Source of the DNA: Podospora bellae-mahoneyi
Lineage: Eukaryota > Ascomycota > Sordariomycetes > Sordariales > Podosporaceae
Length of the DNA: 64,000 nucleotides
Reading direction: 5' to 3'
NCBI RefSeq assembly: GCF_035222275.1
Contig: NC_085882.1
Location: forward strand, 1,619,501 to 1,683,500
In this document: positions 1-10,627 of the stretch, one piece after another
How positions within the stretch are numbered: the stretch's first letter is position 1
How the letters are laid out: the number at the start of each line of letters is the position of its first letter
Position numbers and translations under genes: made by a program
Notes under the pieces: model-generated
The model's input: the letters and a program-made list of their open reading frames with translations, nothing else
The model's database searches: none
What the model was told of the DNA's origin: nothing

Positions 1-1486
1 AACTTGCTTCCGAGCTCGCGCCCATCTCCCAAGATCAGAAGACGTCGTCGACATTCCTCAACGGTCCAAGGACCCCAAGAAGATCGACGCCGGCATTCAC
101 AACCCATCCCGCCTGGAATTCGAACTGGCCGAATACGTCCGCGAGCAACGCTCCCTCTTCGGGGAGGGGTTTGTTCCCAGTGACGACGACCTGCAAAAAC
201 GCGCTCGTGTTATCATCTTCGAATATGATGACGGCTGGAACCAAACAGCCGCCGACGATGCAGTTTGGCTTGCCGCCTTCAAAAACAGACATGTTTTTGG
301 CAACGGCACCAACGACAGCAGCTCCTACGTGCCATTGGATCTCTCCCACGAGTCCATGTTCCCAAATCCATTACAGCTCCAGCTCGACGTGTCCGATCCA
401 GCAGGGCGGACGCGCATCCCGTCCATCTCCAACTCGTCCTCTTCACGATCAGGGTCAGGATCAGGGTCAGGATCAGGGTCAGGGTCAGGGTCAGGGTCAG
501 GGTCAACCTCAACCCCTTCCCCCCCAGCAGGCTTCAGAGCCAACCTTTTGGGAGACGTAAACTGCTACCAGCGCCTCGCTCGCGAACTAAAGAAATATGT
601 AGCCAGTGCCATGTCGCCCAACAACCCCAACTGTCACGTCCCTACAGACGAGGAACTGCAACACCAAGCTCGTTGGATCATCTATGAAGAGTACGCCCCC
701 CCCGCTCCCCCCCAACCCCTTCTTTCCCCATTTTTCTTCCATCTAACCCCCCTCCGCAGCGACGACCCCTGGAACACAACCTGCGCCGAAAACGCCGAAT
801 GGCTCCGCCGCTTCAAGCGCGATTCCGGGATCCTCACTGACCCTTCTCTTCCGGGCTTACCCCTCTCCACCCTCTCCTGGAACGTCTCCCAAGGCGGCTC
901 CGGTTTTGCCCCTCCATACACAATCCCCCCTCCTCCCCTCCCCTCCACCTCCCCTACCTCCGACATCCTCGTCCGGTTACGCGAGGGATCCAAGCCTTTT
1001 CCCGCCCAAACCAAAACAGTCGACCGCTTCGTCAAAAACATCAAAGGACGCTGGGAGGAGCCAGCAAAAGTCTTTTGTTCTCGAGAGCTGGAAAAAGGAC
1101 TGGCAGATTGGGTCATGGGGTTGGGGTATGTCCCCTCGGATGGGGAGATGAGCCAAAAAGCGAAAGAGGTGATGGGGACGGAAAAGACGGCGGCGGATGA
1201 TGCGGTGCTGGTGGGCAAGTTTAGGGATATGATGGCTACCAGGCTGCAGCAGTCAAATCAAACCCAGTACCATCAGGGCCTGGATCTGGGCATGATGGAC
1301 ATGTCGAGCACCAACACCGCAGGACTGACAAGCGGTGAGCTCGACGATCTCCTCCTTCAGGACATGGACTTTGACTTTACCGACCTCGGTGGGGGAGGTA
1401 GTTTTGACGGGAATCTTGTGGGGTTTGAAGGCATTGATCTTCTGATGCCCCAGAGGAGTATTGGTGGGCAGCAGCAGATGTTCTAG
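1..1486 (+). CDS. Fungal-specific putative transcription factor with duplicated domain (5' partial)
   Basis: The gene enters from the left edge, open in the frame beginning at base 2, and stops with TAG at 1484-1486. An in-frame intron at 691-759 (69 bp, GTACGC...CGCAG) is needed to restore the motif YEDDDPWN; without it the frame is also open. A block of about 55 residues occurs twice: once around bases 110-285 (DDDLQKRARVIIFEYDDGW) and again around 575-835 (DEELQHQARWIIYEDDDPWN, then AEWLRRFKRDSGIL). Between them lies a Ser/Gly run encoded by a hexanucleotide repeat. The C-terminus is acidic (GELDDLLLQDMDFDF), resembling an activation domain. The block resembles a region I associate with fungal C2H2-finger proteins, but no zinc finger is visible in this part, so the regulator role is an inference. 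The N-terminus is outside the window. Confidence 0.7.
   Translation, partial: TCFRARAHLPRSEDVVDIPQRSKDPKKIDAGIHNPSRLEFELAEYVREQRSLFGEGFVPSDDDLQKRARVIIFEYDDGWNQTAADDAVWLAAFKNRHVFGNGTNDSSSYVPLDLSHESMFPNPLQLQLDVSDPAGRTRIPSISNSSSSRSGSGSGSGSGSGSGSGSGSTSTPSPPAGFRANLLGDVNCYQRLARELKKYVASAMSPNNPNCHVPTDEELQHQARWIIYEEYAPPAPPQPLLSPFFFHLTPLRSDDPWNTTCAENAEWLRRFKRDSGILTDPSLPGLPLSTLSWNVSQGGSGFAPPYTIPPPPLPSTSPTSDILVRLREGSKPFPAQTKTVDRFVKNIKGRWEEPAKVFCSRELEKGLADWVMGLGYVPSDGEMSQKAKEVMGTEKTAADDAVLVGKFRDMMATRLQQSNQTQYHQGLDLGMMDMSSTNTAGLTSGELDDLLLQDMDFDFTDLGGGGSFDGNLVGFEGIDLLMPQRSIGGQQQMF
449..504 (+). repeat. Hexanucleotide tandem repeat (TCAGGG/TCAGGA) in coding sequence
   Basis: About nine copies of TCAGGG or TCAGGA are read as a Ser-Gly run in the flanking partial gene. 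The repeat length is a multiple of three, so copy-number change would keep the frame. Confidence 0.95.
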
Positions 1487-2204
1487 CTTTTGAAGAAGGG
1501 GTGGGTGTATGATGCATGGAAATCTCCTCTCAAAAGGGCATTGAGAGTATGTGATGAGGTCATGAACTTTCATTTCTTTTAGGTTTTTTCGGGTTTGGGA
1601 CAGATTTCTTCTTTCATGCAGCATTATATAGGGTGACGAAGTTGGGAGAGGGCATACGAAAGATATGAAAATGTATAAAACATAATGATATTTGGCCGTC
1701 GGTTGCAGCTACTTCAAGGTGGGCTTGGCTGTGATGGACTTGGGTGGTTTTAGGCAGCACATCACTTACACGAGACAAAGTTACGCAAGAAAGCCACAAG
1801 TGGAAACACAGACGAGATGCAGTTCTTGAACGTCGGTATTTATTGGAGTACCCCCAAGAACACCTAGCTAAAGTCGATAATGCCAATGCTCTAGGTATCT
1901 ATCTGGCAGAATACCATCACGGCATAAAGTTCTAATGCCAAGCTTAAAGTTGTGCCAAAGATAAAAGAGACAAACACGCAAGCTGTAGACTGGAGCACAA
2001 CATCTACTTGTACAAAACAGCAGGCTCTTAAGCATAAATGTAGCGGGGAGTTCTCTTGCCCGTTACCCATCAACCTTGCGGAAGCAACTCTACGAGAGAG
2101 TCGGGTAAAGGGCCTTCTGTCCCGCTTATTGATCTTCCAACGCTCCGTTAAGAACAAGCTCTGGGATGAGCTTTGCTCCTGCCATCTCTAGTGATAGCAT
2201 CGCT

Positions 2205-2240
<36 letters not shown>

Positions 2241-2583
2241 TGTAGTGTAGTGTAGGGGGGATATATGAGTGATCTCTAGAGCCTGTCTTGTCGGCATGAC
2301 AAGACAAGAGGGGGAACAAGGGAGAGGAGGGAAGAGCGGTCCGGTCACTGCTGCCCACCATGATGACTGTAACTGTCAATTCGGTATCTGACTGCTCATG
2401 AACGTCTATCGCCGCCAATCCTGCTGCCTGTTAAAAATGAACGCAACGCTGCCATATCACCAAACGCCGACGCTTGTAGCCTGAGCCGGTCCCATCTCAG
2501 ATCAAAAAGAGAGAGAAGTCATGGCGAGGCCCGGCTGTGACGGAAAAACGAATAAAGAAGATAGATACCTGCTGGGAGAGGTG
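1487..2583. other. Intergenic region between convergent 3' ends, with (GT)16
   Basis: This stretch separates the 3' ends of the partial gene (plus) and the PRPP synthetase (minus). It holds a perfect GT dinucleotide run at 2207-2238 followed by short GTGTA repeats. I see no supported gene; the short open frames here have no recognisable protein or codon pattern. Confidence 0.6.
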
Positions 2584-4141
2584 TTACGAATCCAAGACAT
2601 GCTGGAACAGTGGCGACATCGACTCGCCGTAGTGGTTTCTGCGAATCGCCTCAGCCAGGAGGAACGACAGATCGAGAACCACCAGCTTGCTGGCCTTGCG
2701 CGCCTTCTCTTCTGGTATCGGATAGCTGTTGGTCACCACGATGGTGTCGATGCAATCACAAGCCTGCATCTGCTCAAGGCAATCGCCTCCAAAGACACCA
2801 TGTGTTGCAATGCAGTACACCTTCTCGGCCTTGCCACGCTTCCGTACCGTCTCGGCCGCAGCAATCCACGAGCCGGGCTTGTCGATCATATCGTCCACGA
2901 TGAAGACCGAACGGCCCTTCACATCGCCCACCAACGTGATCATGTGCTCAACTTTTGGTTTGAGAATCTCCTCCTCTTCATCTGAGCTGGCTTCCGCATC
3001 ACCGGAGCCACCCAGGGCATGGGACTGGGGCGCAAAAAAAGAAGACGCATGGGACATAACCATGGGATCTTCGTCTGGAATCTCTGTCCCTGCCACACTT
3101 TCTGCCGGTGATACAAAATCATCCGGCACGATATGGCCTTGAACCAAGCGACCATGAATGACCTCTGCTGCTCTCTGATCGTTAAACTCGAGCTCGTCAC
3201 CTTCCGCCTCCTCGTCGAGCTCATCAATGACCGACGACTGTGATAGCGTGGTTTGAGACCTGGTGTGGTGGGGCTTGGGGTTGCTCGCAGAGCGGGCACA
3301 TGTGCCGTTAGCAGCAGGGCGAGGTGATCCCTGGCCGTCTGCCACAACGCGCGAGTCTTGGGATTGTGCGTTTGTTGCTTCCTTTTCGGGCTCGGTCGAG
3401 GTGGTACGCACCTGGTTACTGATGGGGTCCAGCACTGGCTGTCGCTCAATGCCGTCGAGGTGGTTCATGATCATGCTCGCCGTCATGTTGTGGCCTCGTC
3501 TTTTGTCCGTAGTGACCATGCCAAAGTTCAGCTTGAGTGCGTCGGCAAGAGACGTGACACGCTTGGTGCCGCCGGCGTTCTTGGACACCACCACCGCCTC
3601 CTTCCAGTCTGGCACATTGTGTCTGATCCAGCGAGCAATCAGCGGCTCGGCGTGAAGGTTGTCCACCGGGCACTTGAAGAAGCCCTGCATTTGTGACGCG
3701 TGCAGATCGACCGTGACAATGTGCTTAACACCCGCAACCCCAAGGAGATTGGCCAACATCCGCGCAGTAATCGCTCCTCTATGCGACTTCTTCTTGGACT
3801 GGCGACTGTATGGGAAGTATGGCAGGACAGCTGGGCGACCGTGTCAATTGGGTTCAGTTCATGGAAAGAGGAAGTAATGTACCAGTGACTTTGCTCGCCG
3901 AACCTCCCTTGCAGGCCGAAATCATGATGAGCAGCTCCATGATGGTGTCGTTGATCTTGGGGCTGCCGGACTGCACGACAAAGACGTCCTTCTCGCGCAC
4001 GCTGGTGAGGATGCGGACGCTCGTCTCGCCGTTGGAGAATTGGGTGAGCTCGGCCTCGGCCGGAGCCATGCCGAGATTCTCACATATTTGCTTTGTGAGG
4101 GATGGGCAGCTGGTGCCCGAGAAAATGAGGGTGCCTCGCAT
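2584..4141 (-). CDS. Ribose-phosphate pyrophosphokinase (PRPP synthetase), Prs1/Prs5-like with long insertion
   Basis: It makes 5-phosphoribosyl-1-pyrophosphate from ribose 5-phosphate and ATP, for nucleotide, His and Trp synthesis. Exons are 4141-3883 and 3830-2584; the 52-bp intron 3882-3831 restores AVLPYFPYSRQSKKKSHRGA. The start MRGTLIFSGTSCPSL matches the family start; an in-frame ATG 19 codons upstream is less likely. The product is 501 aa. Seen: the metal/ATP region DLHASQMQGFF (about residue 128), the flexible loop KNAGGTKR (about 170), and a low-complexity acidic insertion of roughly 175 residues (about 201-376). After it comes the PRPP loop VDDMIDKPGSW (about 398-408), which departs from the canonical DDIVDTAGT. 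Yeast Prs1 and Prs5 also carry non-homologous insertions, and such subunits work in hetero-oligomers. I infer that this subunit may be structural or regulatory rather than fully catalytic alone. Confidence 0.93.
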
Positions 4142-4941
4142 CTTGAGAGGGAGCGGATTTGATTGAGGTTGCGGGAAGAAGCTGCAATTTTTTCCCACCT
4201 CGTCTAAAAAGCGTTGACAAGAGTGGGGCTGGTTCCAGGTTCCGTCCCCACCTGCACGGTCGGCTGTCGCACGTCGAGTCAGCTTGTCCGCCCCGATCCC
4301 GTCGTGTCCGACACTGCTCGTTCAAGTTGAGCAATCAGGAAGAGGTGATGGGCAGACGTTTCGTCATAGGTTTTGTTGCAAAGACGGTGATTATCCGTGG
4401 CACTGTTACCTAAAAGAACATAATCACATAAAACTGTGTCACAAGAACCTCAAAGACGCAGGTAAAGAAGGTTCCTGCCCACTGAAATTACAGCGGGCAA
4501 GTCACTGTCAGCTGGGAAGGCGTGGGCCTGTAGCTCCGCCTTTCAGGTGGTTGTGGTTGACAACTGAAGCATCAGCCACAAACGGCGGTCGAGTGGCTGA
4601 CACTTCCTTGAGCAAACAGCCAGAGCAAACAGCCAGAGCATAGACTGACGGTTCACACAGTTCCGTTGAGCTTCTCCAGAGTCCTAACTGTTCGTCTGTA
4701 GGCCGTTGAGCCGTTTGAATGACTACCTAAGCCCGTAGTTGTTGCTGCACTTCCTGGGGTCTTGTCAAACAGGCTTTTTGTGGAGAGACCTGGGAAGCTC
4801 AACTACAGCACAGAAATATTTTTACACTGTCCGTACCAGGTACTCTTAGGTACGCCCTTGACTCTATAGGTAAGGCTTATTCATTCCCAAATCCTAGACA
4901 TGAATCTGACGCTATTCCAGGTATTCCTCCTCCTGAGAAAT
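4142..4941. promoter_or_regulatory. Divergent intergenic region, PRPP synthetase / Asteroid gene
   Basis: About 800 bp lie between two divergent start codons, so it must hold both promoters. A short direct repeat of GAGCAAACAGCCA sits near 4611-4637. No further gene is supported; short open frames here lack family similarity. Confidence 0.5.
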
Positions 4942-6752
4942 ATGGGCATACCTCATCTCAAAAGGAACCTGGAGCCCTATGCAGAGCGGGGTGCCATTGC
5001 GCCGTGCAATGTTGTTGTCGACGGCCCTGCCCTGGCCTATCATGTTCTCAGTCTGGCGTCGAGGACAACCATAAAGACCTCGCCCTTTGAACAGCCCTCA
5101 TATGAGTTGTTGGGGCGAACAGCGATACAATGGCTCGAGAAAATGGAGGAGTGTGGATTGACCATGTACTTACACGAGCCTCCAATAATACACAATTGTA
5201 GAGCTAATGTTTCCATCTGTTCAGTGCGCACATCTACTTTGACGGCTATCTCCCCACCTCAAAGCGACCTGAACGTATGCAAAGACTTATCAGGTCGACC
5301 AAGGAACTCTTCAAGTACCATTCGACCACGGTGACAGGAGTATCAAGAGAACGTTCTCGTCGCAAGGGTGAGAAGAAGGTCGATTTGTTTCCTGCCTCTA
5401 TCGGGGGAGAAACGAGATCTAAACCACCTCCACCTGCCTTTCTTGTACCTGCCGTCTTGGATGCGTTGCGTGGCTCAAAGTATGGCCCAATAACGGAGGT
5501 GATGGGTGGAGAGGCAGATGGGTACTGTGCTGTTCACGTTCGAAAGTCGGGAGGGTTGGTCTTGACTTCAGATTCAGATCTCTTAGTCCACGATCTTGGT
5601 GAGAATGGAGGTGTGATATTCTTTACAGACATCGACCTCGACTCAGAAAACAGCAAGCTTGTCGCTCCTCAGTTTCGACATGCAGAAATCTGCCGCAAAC
5701 TGTCCATCAAGCCCGACGTGGGCTTCTCCTACATGGCATTCGAGATCTCAGCAGACCCCCACCTCACACTTGAACAGGCCGCTGAAAGATCAAGGAGAGG
5801 AGAAGCTGTGATGTACAGCCGGGAAGAGTACGATTTGTTCATCAAGACGTACCTGTTGCCCGAGACGGCACCAAAAACAGTCGCTACTTGTGGATTACAG
5901 CTCGACCCAAGAATATCTGAGCTGGTTCTCCGTTATTTGCAGATAACTACAACAACCTCAAAGGAGAAGGATGCATCCCTCGAGATGTTTCTACCGTTTC
6001 TTCTCGACTGCCCATCCCGAACAAGTGCCTGGGAGGTGAGCAAACCTATCAGGAAGCTGGCCTATTCTCTTCTACAGTCGGGGCAGAAAACCTCTCTCAA
6101 GACAGTTTCCGAGATGAGGAGGCTTCAAACACTGTCTTCGGGATCACAGGTCGATATTCTACCATCATTCAAGGTGGAAGAAGAATGCAGTCATCTCCTC
6201 AGCAACATCGGCAAGATAAAGGCACACATCACCGACCCCGAGCTACTTTGGGTAGTACTGTCTATCTACCTAGACATTGACAGGACAGTGGAACGAGCCA
6301 AGGGCTACCCCTTAAGTCTTGAAATCCTGACCCAGGAAGCGAGAGGCAAGCTGAACGAGTACTCCTGGGATGTTCTCCAAGTCTTCGCACAGGTATTAGC
6401 AACGTTTTACTCTCTCCGAATGCTTGAGCAGATTCTCAACCTCCAAGAGAGGAAAGGAAACGCAGTGGATGTTATTACCGCCCTGTCAGATCTCCCATCT
6501 CTCGACAAGTTCCTATCACTTGCAGATTTTACGGAGACGCTTCAACGTCTGAGAGAGGCCGGCGGACTCGAGTGCCTTATTGACCTCTGCTCAGACATGA
6601 AGGATATGATCCAACATATTGAAGCCATCGGGAAACCACCAAAGAGCAAAAAGGACAGAAAAAGAAAGGCGCAGTCAGGGGCTGTGGAGGGCCACCAAGT
6701 TAGAGCACGGCCAAGCAACCCGTTTGAGTTGCTGAACAGTCGAGATGACTAA
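4942..6752 (+). CDS. Asteroid-domain (XPG/FEN1-like fold) protein
   Basis: Exons are 4942-5165 and 5225-6752; removing the 59-bp intron (GTACTT...TTCAG) joins the frames as LTIAHIYFDGYLP, giving 583 aa. The start MGIPHL is the hallmark N-terminus of the XPG/FEN1/Asteroid superfamily; an upstream in-frame ATG at 4900 would add 14 hydrophobic residues and is less likely. Motifs: an N-terminal Asp in VVDGPALAYHV (about residue 35), IYFDGYLP with an Asp like that of the XPG N region, the internal acidic motif GGEADGYCAVH, and TSDSDLLVHD. These suggest that part of the acidic nuclease centre is kept. The C-terminal half is helical without a recognised domain and ends in a Lys/Arg-rich segment (KPPKSKKDRKRK) that could be a nuclear signal. 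The function of fungal Asteroid proteins is not established, so nuclease activity is only possible. Confidence 0.85.
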
Positions 6753-7147
6753 TTCACTTACATACGGAAATCTTCATAATACCAAAGATTTGACAACACC
6801 TCCTGACTTCGAACATAATGAGTGATTAGTAGAAAGCGTACTCTAAAGCCATACCCGCTAAGCAAGGGTTAGGGCTCAAAGCGACCATCCAAAAAAAAAA
6901 GTCCTTATCCTTTATCACCCCTCCAAGAGTCCCCAAAAACTTTTGTGAAATGCCCCGCGTTTCCAGTCATAAAGGTTCTTCCACACATTATTCTCTGCCC
7001 CCTCCTTCCACTCACACCACTCGATCTAATCAGATCAGATAACCATCTCTCTCCACCCTCACCTTTTTCTCCTCCCCTCTCCTCCCTCTTAAACCTTTCT
7101 TCACGCCTCACACCTCCCATACATCCTCAACCTACCAGTCTCTCAAA
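6753..7147. promoter_or_regulatory. Upstream region of deoxyhypusine hydroxylase gene
   Basis: This 395-bp gap contains an A10 tract near 6891-6900 and strongly C/T-rich sequence from about 6990 to the ATG. Such pyrimidine-rich leaders are typical of highly expressed filamentous-fungal genes. No gene is visible. Confidence 0.45.
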
Positions 7148-8211
7148 ATGTCCGACACGCTCTCATCGATCGCTTCCTTGAGGTCCTCCCTCACAGCCGA
7201 AAGCACCCCCCTCCCCGTCCGCTTCCGCGCCCTCTTCTCCCTCAAGCACCTAGCCGTAACCGCCCCCTCCCCCACCTCCCCCGAAGCCCTCGCCGCAATC
7301 GAAGCCATCGCCGCAGCTTTTACCTCCCCCTCCGCCCTCCTCAAGCATGAGCTCGCTTACTGCCTGGGCCAGACCCACAACCTCGCCGCAGTCCCCTACC
7401 TGACCAAAGTCCTCGAAGATCTCGCCGAAGATCCCATGTGCAGACACGAAGCAGCCGAAGCTCTCGGCGCGCTAGGCGATACCGGAAGCCTGGAGATTTT
7501 GAAAAAGTACAAACACAGACAAGGAGAGGACGTCAGTGTAAGGGAGACTTGTGAAATCGCCATTGAGAGGATAGAGTGGGAGAGTAGTGAGGAGAGAAAG
7601 AGGGAGAAGCTTAGGCAGAGGTGCGCATTTCATTCAAGAACAAGGGGGAAAAGAAAGGGCTGTTTTGAAGAGATTGCATTGCTAACTAGATTGCTACAAA
7701 CAGTGACTTTGCCTCGGTCGATCCTGCCCCTCCCATGCCCCAGGGCGAAGAGACACCGAGTGTCGAGGAGCTGCGCAAGACGCTCATGGACACCACCAAG
7801 CCCCTTTTCCTCCGATATCGCGCCATGTTTGCCCTTCGCGATTTGGCGTCTCCTCCTGATCTCCCGACTGCTGTCCCGGCTGTTTTGGCATTGGCCGAAG
7901 GCTTCGCGGATAACTCTGCGCTTTTCAGACATGAAATTGCTTTTGTTTTCGGGCAGCTGTCGCATCCTGCTTCTATTCCCGCGCTGACTGGTGCATTGAG
8001 CAACACGGAGGAGGCGTCGATGGTGAGGCACGAAGCTGCCGAGGCGCTGGGCAGCTTGGGTGAGGAGCCCGGAGTGGAGGAGACGCTCAAGAAGTTCTTG
8101 CACGATAAAGAGAAGGTGGTGAGGGAGAGCTGTATTGTTGCGCTGGATATGGCCGAGTATGAGAAGAGCAATGAGGCGGAGTATGCCTTGATTCCGGAGG
8201 TCACTGCTTAA
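7148..8211 (+). CDS. LIA1: Deoxyhypusine hydroxylase (LIA1/DOHH)
   Basis: It hydroxylates deoxyhypusine on eIF5A, completing hypusine, with a di-iron centre held by HEAT-like repeats. Exons are 7148-7620 and 7704-8211; the 83-bp intron GTGCGC...AACAG joins KLRQ to [11 protein letters not shown]. The 326-aa product matches the usual fungal length of about 325. All four His-Glu metal motifs are visible in two symmetric halves: [10 protein letters not shown] and [12 protein letters not shown] in the first, [12 protein letters not shown] and [13 protein letters not shown] in the second. That arrangement is diagnostic for the family. The linker between halves is Pro-rich. The gene ends 183 bp before the 3' end of RPA12 on the opposite strand, so the two transcripts probably overlap at their tails. 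Confidence 0.97.
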
Positions 8212-8394
8212 GCAAGGGATTTGAGTGGGAGGTAAATATGGATGGGTATCTTTGAGCGTTCTATTGTTGATAACAGGCGTTTGGTCATTAAAACGATGTT
8301 TGGTTTGGCTGCCTCTTGAGAGGGCGGCTTTGTTAGATGTTTCTGTGCTCGGGCATATCGTGGGTGGTTGTCGTGAATTAGGAAGGGTAGCAGC

Positions 8395-8888
8395 TCAGTT
8401 GTTGGTGGACCATCTGGGGGTTCAATGTTAGCAAGAACAGAAAATACAATGCCGATATCAACTGTTGCGCACTTTTCACCGCACTCGCAGTTGTAGATAA
8501 TTGTTGAGCCTTCATCGGCAGATCTCTGTTGGACTTCAGAATAGCGAATGCCGCGCCTCCCGCACTTGTGGCAGTCCATGTTGGGGTCGACTCTTTCGGT
8601 TTGTACTTCGTGTCTCTTGACGGTCTGGACTATGGAAAGCTTCTGTCGTAGGGCTGACGGGAAGTCGGAGGGCTTTGTCTTTGTTGTTACGGCCTTCCAG
8701 GCATGATCTGCATTGTGGTAGCTTGTCAGCAACAATTCGAGGGACTGGTTGATTTATGACATGTGAAACTGACCTCTGTGTTCCGCGCCACAGCATTTGC
8801 AAATCAGAATGTTCTTTACACTGCCCTGGGAGGCAGGTAAAAGGTCACCACAGTCGGTGCAGAAGACGAGGGAGCCGATAGCAGACAT
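8395..8888 (-). CDS. RPA12: RNA polymerase I subunit RPA12
   Basis: This small Pol I subunit has an N-terminal zinc ribbon and a TFIIS-like C-terminal ribbon that supports RNA cleavage. Three exons: 8888-8774, 8707-8473, 8413-8395. Intron 1 is GTCAGT...TGCAG; intron 2 is GTGCGC...CCCAG with a GCTAAC branch site. Splicing gives 122 aa ending CGEKWSTNN, the expected family end; the unspliced frame runs on into a nonsense tail, which supports the second intron. Seen: FCTDCG and ICKCCG at the N-terminus, then CHKCG and the acidic signature QQRSADEGST. In the last ribbon the final cysteines read NCECG, that is C-x-C, not the usual C-x2-C. Tail to tail with deoxyhypusine hydroxylase; its promoter faces SCC2. 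Confidence 0.95.
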
Positions 8889-9484
8889 GGTTGCGATGTG
8901 TGGTGTTATTTGGTGAGTTATCGGACCTCAAAAATGGCACTCCAAATTAATTCTTATCCACTGCGAGCGACTCTGCAACAAGCTTTCCCGTCAAGAGAAA
9001 AAGTTTTAGCGTCAACCAGAGATGGGGCCTCGAGACCCCTGCACCCCGCGACTGCACCTCTTTCGGCAGGCAACTCGCTGGGGCACGGACCACATGGTTC
9101 CCCAAAAGCTGCAAGGCGGCGCTGAAAGATGCTGGAGAAGCGACGGCAGGCGCGAGTGAGGCTGCACTTGGCGGTCCTTCTTTCTGGGATCCAACTCCCA
9201 ATCGAGAGTGCCAGGCACGACCAGGACAGGATTATCATTTGCTTTCTGTTTGACGACTATTGTCGCGTTTTGTTGCAGTCCAGCTGTCAGGCGAGGATGA
9301 ACCTCTTGCTGATTGCTGAAAAGAACCACAGCCCTCCGCGTTGAATCCCGACTTTCCACTTCCACGTCTTTGAACCTCCTGGAGAGAGCGCCTCGAGAGC
9401 TTGCTGCGATCGCCCCGCGAGCCATGTTCCGACACCTCTTGTCGTGATTCGACTGCAAACAGATCTGCTTTGCTCCCACCAACC
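8889..9484. promoter_or_regulatory. Divergent promoter region, RPA12 / SCC2
   Basis: About 600 bp between the divergent start codons of RPA12 (minus) and SCC2 (plus), so it carries both promoters and leaders. No additional gene is supported. Confidence 0.5.
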
Positions 9485-10577
9485 ATGGCGAACTCATGGC
9501 CGGGCGCTCACAATGGCCCTCCAAACAATAACAATTGGGATGGAGCTCCTCAGGCCAACCCACCACCACCTCCAGTTTCGCAACCTGCTGGCTTTGCGAG
9601 GCCATTCACACTCGCCGAAGTCTTGCCCTACACACCCTTCTCGGCGATAGCTCCCTTTGACTCGAGTATGCTTTTCTCTCGGCTTTACTCACTTCTATGG
9701 GATTGAACTATCATTTTCTGACGATATCCTCTCCTGAATAGGTGTGCTTCCTTCACCATCGATAGGTTCTGCGTCGCCCGCTCCCCCAGTAACCGACCTG
9801 ATACCAAGTCTCGACTTCGAATCGTTAAATCAAGAGGCTTCCACGAATACGGCCTCGAGGTTACTACAGCAGACAGTCGGCCAGGTTCAAAGGCTTCTAG
9901 AGAGAGGAAATATCCCCGAATAGTATGTTTGATACCCGGTGGAATGGCAAGATATTGAAGCTAATATTGCCGAAGCAAATTCAAGACTGGACCACGCGCG
10001 ACGACTTCTTCACCAGCGAAACACAGTTCCCTGGCTGCAAGACTGTCACCGTTCTCGAAAATGGTGCACGATTCAACGTCGATACCGTTTCGGTATCCGA
10101 CCCCAGATACCCCCACACCCGCTGCGAATAATCATCCGAACGTCATTACCACGCCCGTTCCCACGAAACAGAAGATTTCTGCCAAGCCGGTCATTAAGAA
10201 AGAACCAGGCCAAGGAAAGAAACTGAGCAGTATTCCTGCAAACACACCGGGCCCTTCTGCGAGCCCGGCCACATCTGCGAACCAGCAGGCGCATGCTGCG
10301 AACAAGGCGCGATTCGAGATAGTCTTGCCCACCAAGAAGGAGCTTGAACAGCAGGCCGGCCTTGCGAATATCAAGCCGCACCCTTCGTCTAATGTGACTC
10401 CACGCGCTCCGCCTGCGGCAGTTGCTCCCCCGACTCCGGCGTATCATCCTCAGTATCAGCCTCAGGTTCAACACTCACCTCAGGTACAACGCCAAGCTCA
10501 GGTACAGCATCAACCGCAAGTACACCAACAGCATCAGGTCCCGCAACAACATCAGGTTCAACAACAACATCAGGTTC

Positions 10578-10627
<50 letters not shown>

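Noticed and set aside
8208-8394. RPA12 frame continuing past the third exon boundary
   Set aside because: The tail is read-through into intron 2; splicing restores the family-standard C-terminus WSTNN.
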